Assembly (NCBI GenBank): GCA_018660405.1
Contig: JABJKL010000095.1
Location: 1-5,168 of the forward strand
Direction of reading: 5' to 3'
Source: Pseudomonadota bacterium
GTDB taxonomy: Bacteria; Pseudomonadota; Gammaproteobacteria; Arenicellales; Arenicellaceae
DNA: 5,168 nt
Part shown: positions 1 to 5,166 of the stretch, piece after piece
Numbering within the stretch: position 1 is the stretch's first letter
How the letters are laid out: every line of letters starts with the position of its first letter
Notes under the pieces: model-generated
Told to the model about the DNA's origin: nothing
Database searches by the model: none
The model's input: the letters and a program-made list of their open reading frames with translations, nothing else
Made by a program: the position numbers and the translations under genes

Positions 1-144
1 ACTAGGTTAATTGGAAATCTCATCCTTGTCATGGTGTTAATATCGGGGGAAAGGTCAATAGCAGACCTCGCCAAAAGCGAGACAATTAACCACGAGCACA
101 TCGCTGAAGCGGTGGGTTACCGAGCACTTGATCGGGCTATTTAG
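1..144 (+). pseudogene. comM: 3' remnant of a ComM/YifB-like AAA+ (Mg-chelatase-like) gene, probably frameshifted
   Basis: The reading frame is open from base 1 to a TAG at 142-144. From about base 49 it reads ERSIADLAKSE, then HIAEAVGYRALDR, which matches the usual ComM C-terminus (ARTIADLAGSE, then HLAEALQYRALDR). ComM is a hexameric helicase that promotes branch migration during natural transformation. Residues upstream in this frame (LILVMVLISG) do not look like ComM. The other frame at bases 18-38 reads S-H-P-C-H-G-V, which lines up with the family's S-R-A-Y-H-R-V. The run GGGGGAAA at 45-52 is where one extra base would join the two frames. In that second frame a TAG at 3-5 interrupts the sequence further upstream. 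I therefore read it as a decayed gene end. A sequencing error in the homopolymer run, combined with divergence, is the alternative. The tail overlaps the 3' end of the opposing DUF3187 gene by 8 bp. Confidence 0.6.
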
Positions 145-1165
145 ATGAAGTGTTGTTAATCGGTAAGCGCCAATTGATATGAAAGCCGACATCCGGAGTG
201 GTTTCGGGGTTAGGGGCGTTCTCGGTGATCGCAAGGTCCAGGTAACCATATTTGTTCAATGAAATGCGCCCGCCGGCGCTTAGTATAAAAGCGGTTTGGT
301 TTAGTTGGTTTAAATTGCTTTGCGAGTACAGTGCGGTGTGCGCATCGAATTGCACACGCAAACCAAGGCGGCTAAATGCTTGCCAATTGAGGCCGACACC
401 CGCATTAAATACCCAATGGTTTTGCTGTTCTGGAAGCAGGTCGCCGGTGCCCAGATAGCTCACACCGCCATGCGCTTGCCAGTGCCAATTTTGTTTCGGG
501 CTGGCGGAATGATAAATTCCCAGGCTGGTATCCCAGGCACCGCTTCCCATGAGCCGGGCGCTGTCACCGGTTGGCAACTTTAACTGTGCTCTCAGGCTGG
601 TTTGGGCTCCGGGGTTGGAGCCGAGTTGTTTGGCGATCAATAAAGACACATCACCCACGCCGGTGCTGGGTTGATCGACTGAAAACTGGCGGACTCCATT
701 ACGTTCGTATTGATAGATCAACAGGTTTTGTGCAACACGCTCACGTCCGCGTTGATTAAAGCCAAAGAGGTCATGAAACTCCTCCACCAGGTTGTCCAGC
801 TTGCCACCACCATGATGAATGAGTGGTAGTTCGATTCCGTACTCCCAGCCGTTCGTGGTACCGCGTAAATAGCGCAATCCAAGACGGTTATTTTCGCCGT
901 CGAGTCTGATCATTTCATGCTCGTTTATACGAGCCGTAAAACTGTTGCTGACGTCAAACGAGAAATCCCATTGCGATTCGCCTTGGGGTGTTATGTTCGC
1001 TTCCTGGTAACGGGGCAAACCATAAATAATAGCGAGTGGAGATTGGTTCTGTAGTGCAAAAGAGTAGGCACCCGACTGGCCGTTACCTTGAGCATTAGCC
1101 GGGGCTACAATGCACAAGGCAAGAATTAAAAAGCAGGCGATGAAAGACTGTAAAGCTATATTCAT
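137..1165 (-). CDS. DUF3187 family protein, probable outer-membrane beta-barrel
   Basis: The product is 342 residues, a usual length for DUF3187. Residues 1-25 form a signal peptide: a short N-terminus, a hydrophobic core (FIACFLILALCIVA) and an ANA-Q cleavage site. Family-typical stretches follow: PLAIIYGLPR near the mature N-terminus, LGLRYLRG..WEYGIELPLIHHGGG, a HDLFGFNQRGRE segment, GVGDVSLLIAKQLG, and LRAQLKLPTGDSARLMGSG. The rest alternates polar and aromatic or hydrophobic residues with many Gly and Asn, as in an outer-membrane barrel. The last residues (NNTSSK) lack the terminal aromatic of classical porins. The function of the family is unknown; the barrel assignment is inference. 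The ATG at 1163-1165 has no clear Shine-Dalgarno but is the only start that gives an intact signal peptide. The gene diverges from the exporter gene across 126 bp. Confidence 0.85.
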   Translation of the reverse strand: MNIALQSFIACFLILALCIVAPANAQGNGQSGAYSFALQNQSPLAIIYGLPRYQEANITPQGESQWDFSFDVSNSFTARINEHEMIRLDGENNRLGLRYLRGTTNGWEYGIELPLIHHGGGKLDNLVEEFHDLFGFNQRGRERVAQNLLIYQYERNGVRQFSVDQPSTGVGDVSLLIAKQLGSNPGAQTSLRAQLKLPTGDSARLMGSGAWDTSLGIYHSASPKQNWHWQAHGGVSYLGTGDLLPEQQNHWVFNAGVGLNWQAFSRLGLRVQFDAHTALYSQSNLNQLNQTAFILSAGGRISLNKYGYLDLAITENAPNPETTPDVGFHINWRLPINNTSSK

Positions 1166-1291
1166 TTGATGCGAGAATTCGCTACGGTTTAAGCGGGAGG
1201 AGTAGTGCTATTTTGTCTTGTGTGGTCAACAATTGGAAGACGTGTCGTTGAATGTTGACGCTTTTATATAACTTACCAGCAGGGGTTTTGA

Positions 1292-1903
1292 ATGTTTAAT
1301 TACGACGCTGAACTTATGGCCGGGTTTGTGGTGTTCGCAATGGTTACTGCGATTACTCCGGGGCCCAATAATTTCTTGCTGCTTAGTTCTGGTTTGCATT
1401 TTGGATGGCGCCGAAGTCTTCCGCATGTGTTCGGCATTATAGTGGGTGTTTCAATCGTCCTTATCGTGATGGGGCTTGGCCTGGGGCAGTACCTGGAGGC
1501 AAACCCGGCTGTGCATCAGCTAATTCGATGGCCCGGCGTGGCGGTTATTCTTTACTTTGCGTGGAAAATCATAACGTCCACATCGCTGGAAACCAGTGCC
1601 AAAAGGTATCGCCCGTTTACCTTTGTTGAGGCGTGTCTATTCCAGTGGATAAATCCAAAAGCATTGATCATTATGCTTACCATGATTAGCGCTTACACAA
1701 CTCCTGAGTATTCAGTTTACAGTCAACTGACCGTTATGGTGTTGATAAGCACAGTTGCCGCCACCGTGGCGACGACGAGCTGGGTAATGATCGGTGTAAA
1801 TTTGCACCAGTTACTTAAAAATCCAAAACACCTAAAGGTGTTTAATATTTGCATGGGTTTGGCGCTGGTAATCGCCGTACTTCCGATCATTCTTAATAAC
1901 TGA
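1292..1903 (+). CDS. LysE/RhtB family amino-acid exporter
   Basis: The product is 203 residues, typical for the LysE/RhtB family of inner-membrane exporters of amino acids or small metabolites, which are driven by the proton gradient. The family signature TPGPNN lies at residues 22-27 at the end of the first membrane segment, followed by LLLSSGLHFGWRRSLPHVFGI. A second conserved motif, FQWINPKA, lies at residues 117-124. Hydrophobic segments sit near residues 8-30, 45-65, 80-95, 118-135, 145-168 and 180-200, consistent with six helices. The substrate cannot be told from sequence. AGGGG at 1281-1285, 6 bases before the ATG, fixes the start, and TATATAAC at 1265-1272 is a possible -10 without a good -35. 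The gene appears monocistronic: the downstream carbonic anhydrase is 259 bp away and a broken gene lies between. Confidence 0.9.
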   Translation: MFNYDAELMAGFVVFAMVTAITPGPNNFLLLSSGLHFGWRRSLPHVFGIIVGVSIVLIVMGLGLGQYLEANPAVHQLIRWPGVAVILYFAWKIITSTSLETSAKRYRPFTFVEACLFQWINPKALIIMLTMISAYTTPEYSVYSQLTVMVLISTVAATVATTSWVMIGVNLHQLLKNPKHLKVFNICMGLALVIAVLPIILNN

Positions 1904-2008
1904 TGCTCAAAAAATAAAATAAAGTAAACAATGTGAATCCAAATCCTTTGATCACTCGTCTAACTAAATGTAAGGCGAAAAGTGCCTGCTTTGTTGGTTT
2001 TAGATTGA

Positions 2009-2155
2009 ACAGTTTTGGAGATGACACTCGAGCAGCGCTCGGTTATACAATTAGGTTCGTATAGAGAATGCACTCATCAGGAGATTTCAGATATTATGGG
2101 TGTGCCTTTGGCAACCGTAACAACACATATCAATCGAGGCCGCAGGCAGCTGTAG
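2009..2155 (+). pseudogene. Remnant of an ECF sigma factor (sigma-70 region 4 only)
   Basis: After an in-frame TGA at 2006-2008 the frame reads about 48 codons to a TAG at 2153-2155, with one internal ATG at 2021. The peptide contains TLEQRSVIQLGSYRECTHQE, then ISDIMGVPLATVTTHINRGR. This matches region 4 of ECF-type sigma factors (LPLEQRSVI..., HQEIAERLGIPLGTVKSR...), including both helices of the helix-turn-helix that contacts the -35 element. No region 2 coding is visible in any frame of the preceding 100 bases. The C-terminus is nearly native in extent while everything N-terminal is missing, so the likeliest history is a deletion. The ATG at 2021 has GGAG directly abutting it, too close for a ribosome binding site. 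A stand-alone 44-residue HTH peptide is possible but less likely. Confidence 0.6.
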
Positions 2156-2162
2156 CAACTAA

Positions 2163-2768
2163 ATGAAAGCACTGAATATTTTAGAGAGTCTGAAAGCGGG
2201 CAATCAGCGGTTTATTGACGGTGATTCCAAAATACAGGCTTTAGCCAGCCCTAAGCGACGCGAGGCGGTGGCAGACAGGCAAAAACCGATTGCTGTCATC
2301 CTTGGGTGCTCAGATTCGCGGGTGCCTGCCGAAATCGTGTTTGACCAGGGGTTGGGCGATCTGTTTGTTATTCGGGTTGCGGGCAATATTGTTGCGCCTT
2401 CGCAAATTGGTAGCATTGAGTTTGCCATCGAGCAATTTGGTGTTGAGCTGGTGGTGGTGCTCGGGCATAGCAATTGCGGGGCGGTGGAGGTGACGATTGA
2501 GGATTTACTCGATTTGAGTGAGAGCAATAGCGAATACCTTGAGGGCATAGTGAGCCGAATCAGGCCTGCGCTTAAACCATTAATCGAAGACCACGTAAAA
2601 AACGATGGATCGCTTAAAAATAGAGCAGTCAAGGCGAATATAAATGCGTCGGTCAGGCAGCTCGAACGTGGTTCCGAGATTCTCGCGCGGTTGGTCGCCA
2701 CGGAGAAGCTGATGATCGTTGGGGCAGAGTATTCGCTGGATACTGGTTTGGTGTCTTTTCTGGATTAA
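2163..2768 (+). CDS. Beta-class carbonic anhydrase
   Basis: The product is 201 residues and catalyses reversible hydration of CO2 to bicarbonate with a zinc ion, probably in the cytoplasm since no signal peptide is present. The zinc and active-site residues are in place: C49-S-D51-S-R53 (the CxDxR motif with the Asp-Arg dyad) and H102-S-N-C105 (the HxxC motif). RVAGNIV (71-77), GSIEFAIEQFGVELVVVLGHSNCGA (83-107) and the C-terminal VGAEYSLDTGLVSFL are typical of bacterial beta-CAs of the short CynT/PtpA-adjacent size class. The ATG at 2163 is immediately preceded by an in-frame TAA and gives the expected N-terminus (KALNILESLKAGNQRFIDG), so the start is secure. No Shine-Dalgarno is visible. 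The gene follows the sigma remnant by 7 bp and converges on the DksA-like gene with an 18-bp gap. Confidence 0.93.
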   Translation: MKALNILESLKAGNQRFIDGDSKIQALASPKRREAVADRQKPIAVILGCSDSRVPAEIVFDQGLGDLFVIRVAGNIVAPSQIGSIEFAIEQFGVELVVVLGHSNCGAVEVTIEDLLDLSESNSEYLEGIVSRIRPALKPLIEDHVKNDGSLKNRAVKANINASVRQLERGSEILARLVATEKLMIVGAEYSLDTGLVSFLD

Positions 2769-2781
2769 TTAACGTTTTCGG

Positions 2782-2799
2782 AGCAATTACTGCTTTTTT
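2782..2799 (+). terminator. Weak hairpin plus T-tract after the carbonic anhydrase gene
   Basis: AGCA (2782-2785) and TGCT (2791-2794) form a 4-bp stem around ATTAC, followed by T5, with two further G-U pairs possible at the base. It lies 14 bp after the carbonic anhydrase stop codon and overlaps the last codons of the convergent gene. The stem is short, so termination here is only a suggestion. Confidence 0.25.
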
Positions 2800-3131
2800 G
2801 CGCAATCAATGCACAAGCGCACATGCGGTATCGCAGACAGACGTTCTGCAGCAATCTCCGAGCCGCACTTGGTACAGTCACCATACGTCCCGGAATCGAT
2901 GCGCGTTAGTGCAAGTTTGATTTCGTTCAGGGTTGTTTTGCCCTCTGCATCCAGCGCTTCCACTACCTGATTATTTTCCACTTCCACGGCTTGCTCAGCA
3001 AAATCGGCACTGTAGGGTTCGTCTCGCCGGTACAGGTGTTTGCCGGTTCGTTCCAGCAACCCGGTCAGGCGTTTCTGCTCGGCCTGCAGTTCTAATTTTA
3101 ACTTGTCAATTAATTCCTTATTCATAGTCAT
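2787..3131 (-). CDS. DksA/TraR family C4 zinc-finger transcriptional regulator
   Basis: The product is 114 residues, shorter than DksA (about 150) and longer than TraR (about 73). It has the family layout: an N-terminal helix (residues 4-33), a loop, a second helix (about 44-80), and a C-terminal zinc finger with C86-T-K-C89 and C107-I-D-C110. Proteins of this family enter the secondary channel of RNA polymerase and alter promoter-complex stability, in DksA together with ppGpp. At the presumed coiled-coil tip the sequence is D43-F-A-E46-Q-A48, a DxxExA variant of the DxxDxA motif of DksA. Two starts are possible, ATG at 3129-3131 (MTMNKEL) or ATG at 3123-3125 (MNKEL), and neither has a clear Shine-Dalgarno. 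It lies 55 bp downstream of the 95-residue coiled-coil gene on the same strand and may share its transcript. It is not DksA itself; a DksA-like paralogue is the best call. Confidence 0.85.
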   Translation of the reverse strand: MTMNKELIDKLKLELQAEQKRLTGLLERTGKHLYRRDEPYSADFAEQAVEVENNQVVEALDAEGKTTLNEIKLALTRIDSGTYGDCTKCGSEIAAERLSAIPHVRLCIDCAKKQ

Positions 3132-3180
3132 TATTCATTATCATTTAAGCGTGGAGCACTCGTCGTCGGCAATAGGCTAC

Positions 3181-3186
3181 ATTATA
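3181..3186 (-). promoter_or_regulatory. Candidate -10 element for the DksA-like gene
   Basis: The minus strand reads TATAAT immediately after the TAG stop of the coiled-coil gene, preceded by TAG where an extended -10 would have TGn. Transcription would start near 3174, giving a leader of about 43 nt. The hexamer at -35 spacing (AGAACA) is poor. It may provide separate transcription of the DksA-like gene inside an operon. Confidence 0.35.
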
Positions 3187-3474
3187 CTATATGGACTTCT
3201 TGATGTTCTTGTAAGCGTTCTTTAATTCCTCGCCCAGTAATTCAAGTGCGGAACCGATTTCTTTTGAGCTTTCACCCGTTGCTTCACCCAGGCGTTTACT
3301 CATCGCGATAAAGTGTTGCCATTTCTTATCGATTTCTTGCCATTCGTCACGTACTTGAGCTTCAGCGAGATGAATCTGCAGATTTAGCTCATCCCGATCT
3401 CTTTTGAGTTGTTTGGTAACGTTTTCGAACCCTTCGTGGATATCTTCCTTTATGTCGTCTATATCTTTGTTCAT
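3187..3474 (-). CDS. Small charged coiled-coil protein of unknown function
   Basis: I do not recognise a named family. The product is 95 residues, soluble, without signal peptide, membrane segment or cysteine, and rich in Lys, Glu and Asp. Residues 5-60 have heptad-like hydrophobic spacing (IDDIKEDIHEGFENVTKQL, then a segment ending QIHLAEAQVRDEWQEI), suggesting a long amphipathic helix or coiled coil. A second helix covers about 70-93 (IGSALELLGEELKNAYKNI). The ATG at 3472-3474 follows AGGG with a 7-base spacer, a reasonable ribosome binding site. It is the first gene of a possible two-gene unit with the DksA-like gene and diverges from cbpA. A perfect TATAAT and an FNR-like palindrome lie upstream in near class II geometry. 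Codon use and the ribosome site argue that it is real. Function is unknown. Confidence 0.75.
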   Translation of the reverse strand: MNKDIDDIKEDIHEGFENVTKQLKRDRDELNLQIHLAEAQVRDEWQEIDKKWQHFIAMSKRLGEATGESSKEIGSALELLGEELKNAYKNIKKSI

Positions 3475-3506
3475 ATCCAGACCCTGCCGTCTAAATGCCT
3501 ATGATC

Positions 3507-3512
3507 ATTATA
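3507..3512 (-). promoter_or_regulatory. Candidate -10 element (TATAAT) for the coiled-coil gene
   Basis: The minus strand reads TATAAT, placing a start of transcription near 3500 and leaving a leader of about 26 nt to the ATG. No good -35 hexamer is at 17 bp (AATACC), which fits an activator-dependent promoter. The FNR-like palindrome at 3534-3547 begins 21 bp upstream. Confidence 0.5.
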
Positions 3513-3533
3513 GTGTACCGTCAAAATTTGGTA

Positions 3534-3547
3534 TTGACGTACATCAA
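3534..3547. promoter_or_regulatory. FNR/ANR-type (Crp/Fnr family) binding palindrome
   Basis: TTGAC-GTAC-ATCAA differs from the FNR/ANR consensus TTGAT-N4-ATCAA at one base, and the symmetry continues one base outward on each side (A...T). Its centre (3540.5) is about 40.5 bp upstream of the predicted minus-strand start near 3500, close to the -41.5 of class II FNR promoters. On the plus strand it is about 60 bp upstream of a weak -10 (TATCCT, 3589-3594), which would be a class I position for cbpA. Which Crp/Fnr family member binds (FNR/ANR, DNR/NNR-type) cannot be told from the box. Confidence 0.55.
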
Positions 3548-3583
3548 TCAGGAGAACAGTGTCGTTTTGCGCCGTTGAATAAA

Positions 3584-3633
3584 CGGGGTATCCTGTAGTT
3601 TATTGTATTGGCTAGCTGTATTGAATTACCCCG
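3584..3633. repeat. Inverted repeat CGGGGTA / TACCCCG upstream of cbpA
   Basis: A perfect 7-bp inverted repeat has arms at 3584-3590 and 3627-3633, separated by 36 bp. The right arm ends 6 bp before the cbpA ATG. The spacer contains three TATTG copies (3601, 3606, 3619) and the palindrome GCTAGC. It could be an operator. If transcription begins upstream of 3584, it could instead be a leader stem near the ribosome site. A chance match is possible. Confidence 0.3.
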
Positions 3634-3639
3634 CGTGCG

Positions 3640-4581
3640 ATGGAATATAAAGATTATTATCAGATACTGGGTGTTGCCCGCAAAGCAACGCAGGATGAAA
3701 TCAAGCGTGCGTATCGCAAGCTTGCAAGGAAGTATCACCCGGACGTAAGTAAAGAGTCAGACGCAGAAACGCGTTTCAAGGAAGTGGGTGAGGCCTATGA
3801 GGTGCTCAAAGACCCCGAAAAACGAGTCGCGTACGATCAATTAGGTGCCCAGTGGAAGGAGGGGCAAGATTTTCGTCCACCACCCGATTGGAATACCGGA
3901 TTTGAGTTTCGCGGTGGTGGAGCTACAAATCCAGGCGGTACTGATCACAGTGCTTTTTTTGAGGATTTATTTGGTCACGCTGCTGGCCCGCAGGCGAGAT
4001 CAGGTTTTCATATGCGCGGGGAGGACCACCACGCCAAGGTGTTAATCGATATTGAAGACAGCTTTAATGGCGCCACACGATCCATCTCTCTACAAGTGCC
4101 TGAATTGACCAAGGATGGGCATGTCATCAGTCGGGAACGTACATTGAATGTTCGCATACCCAAGGGTATACGGCCGGGCCAGCAAATTCGTTTACAAGGG
4201 CAGGGTGGCGCTGGACCGGGCGGAACCCAATCGGGAGATCTTTATCTGGAGGTGGAATTTCGGCAGCATTCTTTGTATCGCGCTGACGGTTCGGATATCT
4301 ACCTTGATCTGCCTGTTACACCCTGGGAGGCCGCGCTCGGCTCGAAGGTGAAAGTACCCACGCCGACTGGGTCTGTCGACTTAAAGATTCCGGCTAATTC
4401 CAGCCAGGGACGCAAGCTGCGGCTTAAAGGGCGGGGCTTGCCGGGTAAAAAGCCCGGAGACCTTTATGTGGTTTTACAAGTGAGCTTGCCGCCAGCCAAC
4501 AGTGACGCCGCGAAGAAGCTTTATAAGCAGATGGAAGAACAACTCGCATTTAATCCGCGCGCTAAATTAGGGGTATCTTGA
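3640..4581 (+). CDS. cbpA: DnaJ-like co-chaperone CbpA
   Basis: The product is 313 residues, near the usual 300-315 of CbpA. The J domain covers about residues 1-70 (KDYYQILGVARKATQDEIKR, HPD at 33-35, then DPEKRVAYDQLG), which stimulates DnaK ATPase. A linker rich in Gly, Phe and Pro follows (about 78-125, ending in FFEDLFGHAAG). Two C-terminal substrate-binding beta-domains start near residue 130. They include the family's HVISRERTLNVRIPKGIRPG and LPVTPWEAALGSKVKVPTPT, then GRKLRLKGRGLPGK and GDLYVVLQV. There is no cysteine zinc finger, which separates it from DnaJ. In E. coli CbpA is a curved-DNA-binding, nucleoid-associated DnaK partner of stationary phase. The start is fixed by the J-domain N-terminus, although no Shine-Dalgarno is seen. 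It is followed after 4 bp by cbpM. Confidence 0.95.
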   Translation: MEYKDYYQILGVARKATQDEIKRAYRKLARKYHPDVSKESDAETRFKEVGEAYEVLKDPEKRVAYDQLGAQWKEGQDFRPPPDWNTGFEFRGGGATNPGGTDHSAFFEDLFGHAAGPQARSGFHMRGEDHHAKVLIDIEDSFNGATRSISLQVPELTKDGHVISRERTLNVRIPKGIRPGQQIRLQGQGGAGPGGTQSGDLYLEVEFRQHSLYRADGSDIYLDLPVTPWEAALGSKVKVPTPTGSVDLKIPANSSQGRKLRLKGRGLPGKKPGDLYVVLQVSLPPANSDAAKKLYKQMEEQLAFNPRAKLGVS

Positions 4582-4585
4582 TCCC

Positions 4586-4912
4586 ATGAATATAAAAGAC
4601 AGTTCTGCAATGCCGATTGACATAATAGACGAGCAAACTACTTTTACCTCGGCCGATTTGTGTCGTTCCTGTGCGGTTGAGGTCGAGGTTATCGAGGCTT
4701 TGGTAGAGTATGGCGTGCTGGAACCCACGGGCAAGAAGGGACACCACTGGCACTTCTCTTCCAGCAGCCTGCGGCGTACGCGAATCACACTAAGCCTGCA
4801 ACGTGATCTGGGAGTCAACTTGGCCGGTGCTGCTTTGGCGCTCGATCTACTCGAACAAATTGACGAGCTCAATGCGCGCTTGCGTACCAGAGAACCCAAA
4901 ACCCGGTTATGA
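4586..4912 (+). CDS. cbpM: Chaperone modulator CbpM
   Basis: The product is 108 residues, the usual CbpM size. Residues about 17-50 (TTFTSADLCRSCAVEVEVIE, then ALVEYGVLEPTG) form the MerR-like N-terminal part. WHFSSSSLRRTRITLSLQRD, LGVNLAGAALALDLLEQID and ELNARL give the helical remainder. In E. coli CbpM binds the J domain of CbpA and inhibits both its co-chaperone activity and its DNA binding. Only 4 bp separate it from the cbpA stop codon, so the two are almost certainly translated from one message. AGGGG at 4569-4573 is a possible ribosome site, but at 12 bases its spacing is long. ATG at 4610 (MPIDII) is an alternative start that would still keep the conserved part. Confidence 0.92.
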   Translation: MNIKDSSAMPIDIIDEQTTFTSADLCRSCAVEVEVIEALVEYGVLEPTGKKGHHWHFSSSSLRRTRITLSLQRDLGVNLAGAALALDLLEQIDELNARLRTREPKTRL

Positions 4913-4928
4913 CGAACGAACTCTACGA

Positions 4929-4970
4929 GGGCTGCTCTAAGCGGACTACTTTATGGGGGCTACTCTAAGG
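4929..4970. repeat. Three imperfect 14-bp tandem repeats
   Basis: Consecutive 14-mers GGGCTGCTCTAAGC (4929-4942), GGACTACTTTATGG (4943-4956) and GGGCTACTCTAAGG (4957-4970) follow the cbpM stop by 16 bp. Copies 1 and 3 differ at two positions; copy 2 differs from copy 3 at three. The unit is not a multiple of three, so the array is not coding. I see no gene or strong terminator hairpin between here and about 5100. Confidence 0.6.
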
Positions 4971-5103
4971 AACTGTGGCTGCAAGGAGCTCAGCGGAAGC
5001 AATAATCAAAGGCTGCGACAACAGAGTTTTATTAGACCTTAAAGATTAAAGTGTTGTGATTGAAAGGGCCCAATAATCTGGGAGTTTGGGTGAAATGTTT
5101 TTT

Positions 5104-5166
5104 CTAAAAATCTACCTCAATCCCATTTGCCAATGGCTCATCATTAGCATAGAATCTCGCCTCCTG
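5104..5166 (-). CDS. Possible 3' end of a minus-strand gene running out of the window
   Basis: Reading inwards from the right edge on the minus strand, one frame stays open and ends with TAG at 5104-5106. Its last residues are EARFYANDEPLANGIEVDF, a plausible C-terminus with normal composition. Only about 20 codons are visible, so an open frame by chance cannot be excluded. I do not recognise the family. If real, the gene converges on cbpM with about 190 bp between stops. Confidence 0.3.
   Translation of the reverse strand, partial: QEARFYANDEPLANGIEVDF

Noticed and set aside
710..721. TTGAT-AG-ATCAA palindrome, resembling an FNR box
   Set aside because: The half-sites are 2 bp apart rather than 4, and it is inside the DUF3187 coding sequence.
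1201..1229. TTGACC on the minus strand as a -35 for the DUF3187 gene
   Set aside because: The hexamer 17 bp downstream is ACTACT, matching TATAAT at only three positions; the evidence is too weak for a promoter call.
1826..1843. Perfect 7-bp hairpin AAACACC-TAAA-GGTGTTT
   Set aside because: It lies inside the exporter coding sequence, about 60 bp before the stop, and is not followed by a T-tract, so I do not call it a terminator.
2204..2701. 165-codon open frame on the minus strand opposite the carbonic anhydrase
   Set aside because: It is antisense to a gene with complete catalytic motifs. The product is Ser/Thr/Arg-rich low-complexity sequence without recognisable domains, typical of a shadow frame.
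3136..3142. TGATAAT just before the DksA-like start, suggesting leaderless transcription
   Set aside because: There is no matching -35 and the region is simply AT-rich; the TATAAT at 3181-3186 is a better candidate.
4567..4899. 110-codon open frame on the minus strand opposite cbpM
   Set aside because: The plus-strand CbpM is well supported by family match and operon position; the antisense product is Ser/Arg-rich and unrecognised.
5055..5090. CCCA-ATAATC-TGGG as a terminator for cbpAM or the right-edge gene
   Set aside because: A 4-bp stem with no adjacent T-tract is not distinguishable from chance.
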